The notes beneath the pieces were generated by a model that worked only from the letters and a program-made list of their open reading frames with translations, did no database searches and was not told the DNA's origin. This document shows, piece by piece, positions 35,580 to 46,601 of a stretch of 64,000 nucleotides of DNA. The DNA lies in contig JAPNXP010000010.1 in assembly GCA_028753945.1 (NCBI GenBank), positions 2,049,042 to 2,113,041 of the forward strand, in the 5' to 3' direction. The DNA comes from Hexactinellida sp. DTS-2022. Lineage: Eukaryota; Porifera; Hexactinellida. The translations under genes and the position numbers were made by a program. How positions within the stretch are numbered: the first letter of the stretch is position 1; every line of letters starts with the position of its first letter.

Positions 35580-36104
35580 TGAATAAGTGAATTCAAAATA
35601 ATTCGAAACTTGATCCTAGTGTATCTTATAATCCCCAGATAGTTGAATTTATTCTCACGTATTATATGCCATTATAACCGTTGTGGAGTGGGATAATTCT
35701 ATGTACAATTAATTCGTCAGAGAATGCAACAGACAGTAATGCGATTGTTGAGAATTGGTTCAGAATTGTTAAACACAGCATATTGTTCAGAGACCGGGAT
35801 AAGAGCTGCTGATTTCATTAGAACTGTTTATAATAATATAGACGATTCGATCGCGGCGTTTAAATTTGCTTTTACCCCACTGGCTCATAAAGTGTTTAGG
35901 GTTAAGAAGAGATTTCGCGTGAAGAATGAGGAGGAGTGCAAAGAGGAGTGGTCTAGAAGTAAGAAGAGTAAATTAAGTTATACTAAACCAACTGTTGATA
36001 AAGTTAGTACGATATTTACAAATTTCAAGTATAGTAAAGTTCTGATGTAGAAAATTTAAGTAAACGTTCAACAAACAGGGAGGTAGCTGGATTTTTTGAA
36101 TTTA

Positions 36105-36235
36105 TACTTGACTAGAAGTAATTTGTACTTCTCGACTAATTTATACTTCGCTAGAATTAATAATTTATACTTCGCTAGAATTAATAATTTATACTTCGCT
36201 AGAATTAATTTGTACTTCTCGACCAATTAAATTAC
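36105..36235. repeat. Tandem repeat of TTTATACTTCGCTAGAATTAATAA
   Basis: Three close copies of a 27 bp unit are flanked by two variant units (TTTGTACTTCTCGAC). It starts just after the LDATG-type gene ends and could be subterminal repeats of that element. Confidence 0.7.
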
Positions 36236-36360
36236 AGCCTCGGTTAAGGCATTCTATATGCACATTAACAATTGGTAGAAAATCCTTTCATACTAATTGG
36301 ATGCTAGCTGCTAGTCCATACTGGGACAACTCTCGAATTTAATTGGCTAAGCCATAATTG

Positions 36361-36566
36361 GATTAAATAGGTGTTAAAATTATTTGATCATAAATCGTAA
36401 CCCCAGGTGCAAATTAGAAGGGCACTCCGCACAAACTTGCCAAGTTTCAGCTCTCTATGAAAAAAGGTGTGGCCAGGGCACCGTCTACGAAGAATAAAAG
36501 AAAAAAATCTAAAATTGCAGCCTGTGCCGACGCATGTTCCTTTGGTGGCACTATATGTTGTTGGTT
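36361..36566. repeat. Dispersed non-coding repeat ending GGCACTAT
   Basis: The segment GTGTTAAAATTATTTGATCA...AGGTGTGGCCAGGGCACC matches 41450-41562 continued at 41870-41895 in direct orientation. The last part (GTGCCGACGCATGTTCCTTTGG) resembles the ends near 50580 and 62070. It is probably a non-autonomous element family. Confidence 0.6.
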
Positions 36567-36740
36567 CATAGCCTACTTTATATAAGGCCTACCATCACAT
36601 GTACCATGGATGAAGTAGTGTACGATGAGAAAGTGATAAACACAGTCAATGTTTTCAACTTCATTTAGAAATTAATCTGTTATAATAAATAATTCTAGTA
36701 AATTAATAGATTTTCTCTATTGAGTCTTTATTGCTTATAG
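36567..36740 (-). mobile_element. Solitary end fragment of the P-type family
   Basis: CATAGCCTACTTTATATAAG and the following about 170 bp match the inverse of the right end of P copy B (56100-56269), including ATGAAGTAGTGTACGAT. No partner end was found, so it is a truncated copy. Confidence 0.75.
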
Positions 36741-37649
36741 TGGGGCAGCATAACAGCCAGATTGGAGTGAATTGTTCAATTTTTGATACAAGCATGAAAA
36801 TTGGCACAGACATAGATAAATATATTATAGAAAGATATGGATATGGAAGCATCACGAAATTTTAATATTTTCATGATGGCGGGCAAAAATTGTCGGAAAG
36901 TGTCGGACAAAAGCCCGCTCTCGCGATTACTTGTTGAATAACCTCGTAGAGTGTTTATATGCTCATAGTTATTCTCAAATGACTGTGCGATGAAGAGAGA
37001 GGGCTCACTCGATAGGGTAGAAACAATATTTGAGAATGGAATGTGTCACATTCCAGCGTTGTCAAGAATGACCTCCCTCCCAAACATGGTCATGTGACCC
37101 CTATAATGACTGGAAATCTTATGCTGATTACGAATATCAGCATTAAACATTGATTAAACTTGAATTGATAGAGTTGATTTGATTTTGTATACATATATGT
37201 ACTACAGTATAACTCGGTTTAGTACGTACTTAGGCTTAGTTTGTACTAATTCTTTTAACCAATTAATTAATTTATATGTATCTCAATATAATGTAAAGTC
37301 AGTTAGTACTGTATAAATCAAATAATCACTTTTCGTGTCTTCTATTTCGGCTATTTTGCAATCACTTTTCGACGTTTCGTGTCTTCTATTTCGGCTATTT
37401 TGCACTAGTCTATTTGCACGTTCATGATAAAAAATTGGTATCAACCGGTGTTATTCGAATTGAAGATTCTTTGAAGCGTGCAAGTGTTCATTGTCACCGG
37501 AAATTCGCGATGCCCGTGTTCGTACTAATGAGGTTATATTGTATATTTCATTTTTGAATTTAATTAGGATTTATTTAGTTCAAGCACTCAAATATATTTT
37601 AGGCGAGAACATTCAGGGGCTATGGATTTTAAGAAACTATTGATGAATC

Positions 37650-37880
37650 TATATTATTAAAACTCGACTGTTTGTTTGTGTGTGTGTACCACTGTGTGTG
37701 TTTGTTTGTCCAGGTTGCATTAAAGTGATGGGAGAATATAACCTCATTTATATACGAGATAGAAACTAACTTCCAAATGTTATAATAGGTAAACAAATGT
37801 TATAATAGGTAAACAAGTACGTATGCTGATTTCAAATTTCGCATTTTTTAATTTTAGTATGAATATTATTGTTGTTGTTT
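37650..37880. repeat. Dispersed repeat with GT-rich start
   Basis: TATTATTAAAACTCGACTG followed by a (TGTG)n-like stretch, then AGAAACTAACTTCCAAATG. A diverged relative lies at 23410-23600. The arrangement recalls termini of some non-autonomous elements, but I cannot assign a class. Confidence 0.5.
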
Positions 37881-38301
37881 GCAAAAAGGTAACAAATTAA
37901 TGAAAATTCAAGATCACCCTAGAAGTTTGCTTCACGGATATTATAGCTAAACATGTTTAAAGTATGGAAATGGGAGGAATTGATGTTTTACTAACTCTAT
38001 CATCAATGATTTAGTGAGGAGTAAGGGCGCATAGCGGCAGTTAACTTGAGGTGCGTAGTACACAGTGGCTTCATAGCCGGAAGTAGCGAAAAAGTCAAGG
38101 GTTGTATTTTAGCTAAATAAAGTTGTCATTTCATGCTGAATACAATAGAAACACTTTAATAAAATTGCTAGTAGATTGAAAGCCTACAAGCTATAGAAAA
38201 TTATTATCAAATTCAAAGAAGTTGATGGTTTCATATTGTGGTTAGCAAAATTCAAAAAATAACTTGTCGTTTGATGTTGATAATTACTTCTAACCAAGAT
38301 G

Positions 38302-38661
38302 CTAAGTTGTTTAATACGAGTATTGCGTATAATACGTATTATACGTATTATACGTGATACGCTATCCACCAGTACGTATTATACGTTAAATCTATGATCA
38401 ACCAGGGATATCTTTGAATTAAATTCAATAGAATATTTCTAATTCTTGTTGTAAAAACAACATCTAACAAATAATCATATTTGTACTATACAAACGATAC
38501 TAAGAGTCGATTAACAATAAAAGAATAACGATTAAACCAAAAGTTATTCAAATCAAATTCCATGAGCTCGATATTATAAGTAAGGTATACGTATAATACG
38601 TATTACATTATACGTATTATACGTAATACGTAGACAATAAAAGACGTATTAAACAACTTAG
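38302..38661. mobile_element. 360 bp MITE with 8 bp target duplication and AT palindromes
   Basis: The ends CTAAGTTGTTTAATACG and its perfect inverse are flanked by the direct repeat CCAAGATG (38294-38301 and 38662-38669). Next to each end is a long run of overlapping TATAATACGTATTATACG palindromes that could extrude as cruciforms. An 8 bp duplication would fit hAT or Mutator-like mobilisation. Confidence 0.85.
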
Positions 38662-39369
38662 CCAAGATGTATGTAGCTAAATTTAGCCTCTATAATACAA
38701 TTTTAGTATGCTGAATCTAAATTTGAAATCGCATTGGGTGTAGCTCACATATTTTGTCTAGAAATTTCGATTTCAAATTCATAAGTTCAAATATCTAAAA
38801 TATTATCGTAATAATATTTCAAAGTGAGCGATAAAAAAAAATGTCAAAGAATGTCAAGCCGATATTAATACATTTTCTTAATTAGTATATCTAGAATAAT
38901 TTGAAGAAATTACAGCTTCCGAAACAGTGCGCAACTATAAATATTTTAGTGAATTCCATTGTCACTTTGTGTTGCTATGAAAATGCAAAAGCTAATTATT
39001 TGTTGCAATTCAGTAGTATACCTCAGTAATTACGCAAATTTATAGCAGATATTGTATAATAAGAACAAGTGAGCACTTAAGTATAATTTCATCAATCAGA
39101 GCACCGAGCTATGAACTCATATTGAGTTTTGAAATTGAAGGAAATCAGTTTGGTATAATTCGGAGGCAATTTAGATGATGCACAAGAGGCAGCAATGCTA
39201 GAAAAATCGATCTAAGGTTTCTATGAGTTCTAATACACATTATGATTACATTCAGTAAGCGTCTACCCCCTTTACATGAATGTAATCTATAATATCCGTT
39301 GGTAACTGGGCTTTTAAGAAATTTTCCCCATGTTCAAGATATTTGCACAATAACCATGATTGAATAATA

Positions 39370-39560
39370 AAAGGTTTGTAAACAAACCAAAATTTATTAT
39401 TTCATTGAATTACAACAAATTGCCCAGAAGTAAACTTAAAAGACTGCTAATGTCATTTTTGACGATGCTATTCAATTCCCAGCTATCAATAACCTATAGG
39501 TCAATAATACTTCACTTTTGAGTATCTGCAACCAAAATGCCTATTTCCTACCAACTACTG
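39370..39560 (+). repeat. Second copy of the 5' part of the integrase-type element
   Basis: This region matches 370-560 (AACAAACCAAAAT...CATTCAATTCCCAGCTATCAATAACCTAT) in the same orientation with moderate divergence. It shows that the integrase-type element is repetitive. Confidence 0.7.
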
Positions 39561-40015
39561 TTTTAAGCCACTGTGTAGTACAGATCCGTCGCAAAGCCTC
39601 CTATTTAACTCCTATTTTATAACTAACGACTTAGAAGAGTATATAACTGCAACTATTAATTATCGATGTTCACTGGGTAACTCGAATGGCAGGAGCGTAT
39701 CGAGAAATTCACCTGGAGGATGTAGCCTCAATCGGCGCAGACTTTTACAATATTTTTTCTTATATTATAAGATCCACTATTTTCAGGAAATAGAATACAC
39801 CAGGGTTTTTAAGGAAGATCTTGGTGTAAATTTTGCACCAAAGTGTTTTGGAGTTACACCACGATTCGGGTCGGCCGCGGGCGCTGCAGTGTTGAGTTAC
39901 ACCAAGGCCGCTGCTGAGTTACACCAAGGTATCAACCTTAATAAGGAACCTGGAATACACAGTATTGATTTACTTTAAAACATGGATAAGATCTTTATAT
40001 GCACCTACGTATATA

Positions 40016-40194
40016 CAGTAGAACCTCGTTAATATGAGCACCAACGGACGATAAAATTTTGTTAGGTTTATCCAGAGTTCATATTAACCGGAGTAAAACC
40101 CATTGTAGCTTGTAGGGACCTGATTCTATGGAACTGTTTGTCGTCTTATCCGCGAAATGGTATTAACCGTGTTCGTACTAACGAGATTCTACTG
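40016..40194. mobile_element. 179 bp MITE flanked by TA
   Basis: The ends CAGTAGAACCTCGTTAATATG and (inverted) CAGTAGAATCTCGTTAGTACG are flanked by TA, as expected for Tc1/mariner/pogo-type elements. Confidence 0.78.
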
Positions 40195-40396
40195 TAATAT
40201 GGAAATATCCGTTGAATATAAGATAGGTATTGGTGTCGAATCTGTCGATCAAACGTAGTCGACTCCGCTTTATAGAGCCACCAGTTAATAGATTTCTCTG
40301 CTTAATCGAGTAAAGGTTTCACAGGATTTTTAGGACGGAATGACATTTTGGCTTAAAATAGAACTCGGTTAACATGTAACCCCTCGGGAGATAAAT

Positions 40397-40741
40397 ATGA
40401 CCATATTTAACCATGGATACTTTCCACCCATGACGGTTTACTTACCGTCTTTGCTATGGCTAACACTTTATACTTCCTATTATACCTCTACACTTATAAG
40501 GATTCACATCTCAAATTCTAATTGGAAACTGTCATTTGGCCCAAAATATCTAAGCTAATATGGAAATTATTAAATGCTATGTTGATGCATTGTCAAATTA
40601 TGATAGTATATATAATTAGAATTTGAGATGTGAATCCTTATAAGTGTAGATGTGTAATAGGAAGTATAGTGTGAAGCCATAGCAAAGACGGTAAGTAAAC
40701 CGTCATGGATTGGAAAGTATCCATGGTTAATCATGGTCATA
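40397..40741. repeat. Fold-back repeat, ~130 bp arms
   Basis: The arms 40397-40530 and 40614-40741 are inverted copies (for example GACGGTTTACTTACCGTCTT and ACTTATAAGGATTCACATCT) around an 85 bp loop. It is non-coding. Confidence 0.8.
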
Positions 40742-41562
40742 GTAATAGAGGTAAGTAAACTGTCATGGTAAGTGAACCGTCATACAACAGTACTACTAAG
40801 CCTAAGTACGTACTAAACCGAGTTATACTGTAGTACATATATGTATACAAAATTAAATCAACTCTATCAATTCAAGTTTAATCAATGTTTAATGCTGATA
40901 TTCGTAATCAGCATAAGATTTCCAGTCATTATAGGGGTCACATGACCATGTTTGGGAGGGAGGACATTCCTTGACAACGCTGGAATGTGACACATTCCAT
41001 TCTCAAATGTTGTTTCTACCCTATCGAGTGACCCCTCTTTCTTCATCGTAGCAATGTTGTCCACGGTGAGTGAGTTAAGTCAACAAATTCCTTATATTAA
41101 ATTATTTTATTCAATACATTGTATAGTAATACTATAATTAAATAGAAGCCAGCTGGAATTTATAAGTTAAATCAATATAATTATCGCGAGTTGAATCAAT
41201 AGAGAAAGATTTAACAAGTTAAATCAATATAATTATTACAAGTTGAAACAATAGAATTAGATTTAACAGTTTTACTGAATCTGAAGTGTGAGGAAACACA
41301 GGAGATTGGCACCCCAATTATGGCACAAACCTAGGCTAAGTTGAACATTTGTGAATTGCCAAAAGGTGTAGAATTTAATTCTCTATCCGTATATGTAAAA
41401 GTTATCAAGCTAACTATTAATTATGTAATGCTATGAGCCATAATTAGTTTAAATAGGTGTTAAAATTATTTGATCAAAAATCGTAACCCCAGGTGCAAAT
41501 TAGACGGTCACTCCGCAACTACATGCCAAATTTCAGCCCTTAATGTATACAGGTGTGGCCAG

Positions 41563-41861
41563 CAGTCCTCGACAAATGAAATTTTGATGGTGGCTAGTTA
41601 AGCCACCACCTTACTTTCTATGGTGGCTAAAAAATAAACAACGGCCGGTTTAACAAAGCACTGATGACTTAACAAAGTTCAGATGCCGTAAAACAACACT
41701 ATTGTTAATAACGAATAATGCAACGAAAAATATAATATACACAAAGTCAAATAATCCACAATTTATGGTAGATTAGTTAAGCCACTAAAGGCAAAATTTG
41801 GTGGCTTAAATATGATTTTTGGTGGCTAACGCCACCAAACCACCTAATTTGTCGAGCACTG
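41563..41861. mobile_element. hAT-type MITE with 8 bp target duplication
   Basis: A 299 bp element has ends CAGTCCTCGACAAAT and (inverted) CAGTGCTCGACAAAT. The direct repeat GTGGCCAG flanks it (41555-41562 and 41862-41869). The empty site exists in this window: the related repeat at 36361-36510 reads straight through AGGTGTGGCCAGGGCACC. That directly confirms the insertion and its duplication. Confidence 0.92.
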
Positions 41862-41889
41862 GTGGCCAGGGCACCTGCTACGGAGAAAT

Positions 41890-42200
41890 AAAAATAAAGG
41901 CAGTGATTCCAATACTGGCCCACTATACTATAGTATAGTCGGCACAGTAAAAATAAAATAAAGGCAGTGATTCCAATACTGGGCCACTATACTATAGTAT
42001 AGTCAGCACAGTAATAATAATATCGATAATAAAGGCAGTGATTCCAATACTGAGCCATTATACTATAGTATAGCGCCACAGTAAAAATTAAAATAATAAA
42101 GGCAGTGATTTCAATACTGGGCCACTATACTATAGTATAGTCGGCACAGTAATAAAGGCAGTAAGATCAGTACTGGACTACTATATAGTCGGCACAGTAA
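41890..42200. repeat. Tandem array of five ~60 bp units with a 16 bp palindrome
   Basis: Each unit reads AAAGGCAGTGATTCCAATAC, TGGGCCACTATACTATAGTA, TAGTCGGCACAGTAA. The palindrome CTATACTATAGTATAG sits at the centre; the last unit has lost part of it. Single copies in either orientation occur at 26721-26757, 28461-28490 (degenerate) and 49316-49375. The array may be multiplied ends of a short palindromic MITE. Confidence 0.85.
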
Positions 42201-43633
42201 AAAACAATAATACCGTAGAATACCAAAGTGGCTTAGGGAAGGAAATAGGAGCCAAAATTATGTGCTCCGTCTACATACTTATTAGACATTATTAACGGTA
42301 TATTAAATAATTGGATAATGGAGAAAGAATGAGATGGTATCATTAATAATTGTATAAGGGAGTAAGAAATAAACGGTATGAGTATAATTGAATAAGGGAG
42401 TATCGATTAGATGGCATCTTTAATTATAGTACAATAGAGCAAGAAGCAGACGTTATCTTTAATAAATGTATAAGGGAGTATAATAAGACGAAATATTGAA
42501 AATATCGTCTTAGGGAGTAAAATCACAAGGAAGCTATAGGAATTGATTAATTTAGTAAATAAATTACATGCATTCTTTGCAAATTACCAATATTTACAAT
42601 CTGATTCTAGATTGAGAATGTACGTAATTTGTATGGGGGTTATCATACTAATTAGATAAATAATAGCTCAAAAATTTCAGATGAGCCAAAAGTATAACTC
42701 GTTTCAGCTGCGCCATATATTCATTCTGTGTTAGTAACATTCTAACTCTTCGACCCATAATAACGTATAGCAAACCGAAGCTCGCTATGCTTATCGAGTT
42801 GGAATTGGGGAAACTCAGAAGTCTCGTTACCTGGCTCCCAACGCTTGCTTTCAGATTATTCAATTATTAAGCTTGAGGCATAGCATTCTATACACTAAGG
42901 CAATGGTGGTCACTAAAAATTTTGGACCAGGGATTGGTTAAATAATTTGACAAAATGCTTTTTCGTATTTTGTACATTAGTTTAATAAAATCCTTATTGA
43001 ATAGTTACAATCAGCCTCGTGTAGTATGAATTGTGTTCATTTTGCACAAATTTAATAATATACTAAATCGAATACTTTTCCTATTTGAATTGTTTATTGG
43101 GACAATTATTTATAAGGCTTTTAATATTGAATAGAAAATTAAATATTAACTAACTATATTTTGTTCATAATAAGCAGGCCTGACTCATTAGTAATCTATA
43201 TGAGTATACTTGTATTTAAACTGATATTGCGAGTCACCTATACATCTTGTTTTTATCCACCTTTTTTTATCCACCCATAATGTAAAAATTTACATTGGTG
43301 GATATTAATCCGATTCTAATTTTTTAAATTGCCCCTTCTATTCTATTCCAATCCACTCACTTATTCCAAATACATACCTCAACCAGTATATTATCTATCC
43401 GAATACGATGTCTTGTGTTGTGCCTGGCTGTACCTCCAATTACAGGGGAGAAGATTTCACGAAAATTTTTAATTTCCCAAAATATGAGGATCTTCGGGAA
43501 AAATGGTTCAAGGCTATTCCCAGACCCAGAGAAGACTACCAAAACAACAAGATTCCAAGGGTTAGTAATTCTTACATTAAAATAATGAATTTTTCAACGA
43601 AACTCTGATTAAGTTATTATAATAATTTAATTA

Positions 43634-43818
43634 CAGTCAACTCCGCTTAATAGAGCCACCTCGGGACTAGGTTGTTTTGACCCGATTAAGCGGAGAAACC
43701 GATTAACCGAAAATATTGTAAGCCAAACTGTAATTCTGTCCTATAAATCCTGTGAAATTTTGACCCGATTAAGCGGAGAAACCGATTAACTGGTGGCTCT
43801 ATTAAGCGGAGTTGACTG
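43634..43818. mobile_element. 185 bp MITE flanked by TA, inside P copy A
   Basis: 27 bp perfect inverted ends begin CAGTCAACTCCGCTTAATAG, with TA on both sides. It lies in the first intron of the copy A transposase. Related halves lie at 5448 and 40255-40340. The ends are typical of pogo/Tigger-like elements. Confidence 0.9.
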
Positions 43819-46601
43819 TAATTAAAAGTACAAGTGTTGATTATGCAATCTGAACCTCGTTATTGAAATTTTCCTTAGTTTGACCTCAAATACACCTTAT
43901 TTAATTAACCGTGTAGGTAATAATTGATTAACAAGGTTCCACTTCAACTGTATTTTTGTATAAATCTAGATATGCATACTCCACTTTAAAGAAGAAGATA
44001 TCGAAAAATCAATAAGATATTTTGATGGAAGTAAATATGTTGATTAACCTCGCAAAAAATATGCCGTATCTAAGTCTGCGATACCATGCATTTTCCCAAA
44101 CTGTCCCAGCTACCTCTCTGACACCAGTGAAAGACCGAGGAGATTCTCAAGAGAACAGAAAGAAGTAACCCTGACTGAAACAGCAATGAAACTAAGTAGA
44201 GAAGAGAGTGCAACCACAACAGCTAAGTTTTCAATTTCGTTAATTGCTGATATTATTGATAAATTGTAGTACATTGACCTCTCCAATGGTTGGACTAGTC
44301 ATATTGCGGATTTATACTCCATTATTTTCCTTAAGATCCTAGTTAAGGATAGTCAACCTCATATTGAAGCATCGCTTACGATAAAATCTGATTTATATAT
44401 CACGGCCTTTCTTCAACAAAATTATCAAATAGATCTTTCCATGAAGCAAGTTAGTGACATCCGTCAAATTGAGAACCTGTTATTAGAAATAGATTGTTTA
44501 CTTAGGCCTAAGATTAATCAAAGTTCAGAAACACCACAACCCACTGTTACAACCTGCCTAGAAAATGCCATTAGTAATTTGGAACACGTTATTAAATTAC
44601 TAGATCATGATGATTTAGATTTCGCTGCCGACGAAGCTATAAATGATAACCTCTTTAATTCATCAAAAATAGGGTTTCATTTTTTACTTGACCAATTGAA
44701 ATCTTTGAAAGTTTCCAAATTTGGGCGCCGATATAGTGTTTTAACTCAGGTTTTTTCCCTTAAGGTGCATGGTATTTCACTAGCTTGTTACCGTCTTATT
44801 CAATCTTCGAATTGTTTAACTCTACCACATGAGCGTAATATCCTCAAAATAAAAAATTATGTCGGTTTAGATAACGATTATCTAAATGTTCTTAAAGAGT
44901 TTTCATCCTCATTTAATGACAGCGAGCGACAGGTCATACTTCAAATGGACGAAGTACACATACGTAGTGATGCCAGCTGTAAAGGTGGTAAAATAATAGG
45001 CTCTATCGACCATCCGGAAGATCCACCTACAACTGTGTTTTGTATGACAAAATTTTCCACAATTGTAAGTCTAGTCCCTCTCGGTTCTAGCTCTGCTACG
45101 GCTCTTTTTCCCATTGTTACAAAACTATCTCTGATATCGAAAGATGTAATATATATGTTGACGCAATATACACTGATAACTACCCACTAAATGTCAGTTT
45201 ATTTAAACTTTTTTCAGCAGACCAAAAATGCCCATAGTAAAACATCCATGTGATCCAATCAGAGATCTAATTTTATTCTTTGACATTGTGCATATTATTA
45301 AGTCTGTTAGGAACAATTGGCTCAATTTAAAAGACTACGAAAAGGTTTTATCTTCCCAAAATTTATTGATCGCAAGCCTCATGACTACACACATACCGAA
45401 AATATACCTCCTAGTAACCTCAGAGTTTCCATCAATACATCAGAACTTGATATCGATACCAGTTCATTTTCTAATTCTATGTACCCTACCATCTGCTATT
45501 CAGCCTTTCAGGACATAAGAACTTTATTCAATTCGGATAAGTGCAATTTATTCAAGCGTGCTCCCAGATTAACATCAAAAGCCTGTAAGCCATCTAGCCT
45601 GGAAAGACAAAATGTCAATTTAGCACTTAGGGTTTTTCACGAATCAACATCAGCGGGACTGTTAGCATATAATTTGAAAAAGAACATTGTAGACAAAACC
45701 CAAACTGTTGAATTTTTGAAATTAATCAATGATGTTTGGAAAATGAGTAATGTGAACTGGGTAGGGAAGAATATTCGTTTTAATGACGAAATGTCTGCAC
45801 CCTTATGTTTGAAAGACTCGCGATTATTGTTTTTCAATACTTTGTTCTTGGTTAGAGTGCTGGAGAGCTCTTCCTACAGCGAAAGGAAAATTATCTCCTC
45901 AAACTTTTAAAAGTTTTATACATACCTGCAAGGCATTACCTTTACAACTCGAATTGATTTGTACAAAATATGGGTTCAAATACCTTCTGACATCAAGGAT
46001 ACAAAACGATGCTTTAGAACACCATTTTGGTTTGTACCTGCAAATGTCAGGTTCACAGTATCACATTTCATACTGTCAAATCCAGGAGTCTGAGCGCCGG
46101 CTTCAGCTTTCTAATATTCTAAAATTGTTTCAGATCAGAAGAGAATCTGATACTATTGAGAGACCTACCAGTCTATTAGAGTATTTAAGTACATTTTTTC
46201 ACTCAAATGACGATGAACATGCTGCTAGTTTTGATGTAGATTCCTATTTGTCAACCTTAAATGAAATCAGCCTTCCGGAAATGGCAGCATCTCAAGTTGA
46301 GTGCCTCGCGTTTGTCGCTGGTTATGCTGCATTTTCTTATCTCAAAAAATCTAGCAATTGTATATTGTGCAGGAAATTTCTGTGTACTGAAAAATCCTTA
46401 CAAGTGAATGATGACATGGGCAGTCAGTCTATACTGATAGAATTGTTAGATAGGGGTTCTCTCAAATATCCATCGAGCAATGTTCTTGAATGCATTAAGG
46501 TCATTTTTGATATATTTAGCAAAATTGACAGTCATAGGGAACAATTTGACAACTTTTACTCTGGCTCTTCCCCGTGCAAAACTCGTTCAACTGGCATGGG
46601 G

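Larger units (their letters stand above)
33001..36050 (+). pseudogene. Unassigned DDE-type transposase-like gene (LDATG / DYSW / VENW)
   Basis: Frames in order: an acidic N-terminal part at 33001-33240, and a Cys-containing segment at 33300-33432 (FFRVRASCKFENCRSY) interrupted by an insertion (33433-34010) and resuming at 34011. A catalytic-type block at 34432-34671 reads IVLNLDATGSL, with Asp at 34498-34500. 34662-35157 contains KVEIDYSWAMIHS, with Asp at 34722-34724, and LCSGHIMHRI. After a G-rich insertion (35230-35579) the end at about 35700-36050 contains AIVENWFRIVK, with Glu at 35750-35752. The ordered D, D, E suggests an RNase H-like transposase. Similar uncharacterised proteins occur in invertebrate genomes, to my recollection. 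Several frameshifts and stops are present. No terminal repeats could be assigned. Confidence 0.55.
36988..41048. mobile_element. 4.1 kb element with ~250 bp terminal inverted repeats
   Basis: 36988-37235 is repeated in inverse orientation at about 40800-41048 with about 95% identity. The outer ends read CGATGAAGA(G/A)AGAGGG and the inner ends ACTCGGTTTAGTACGTACTT. No coding frame survives inside. It contains a MITE (38302-38661), a second copy of part of the integrase-type element (39370-39560), a TA-flanked MITE (40016-40194) and a fold-back (40397-40741). Related fragments lie at 16010 and 18836. Confidence 0.72.
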
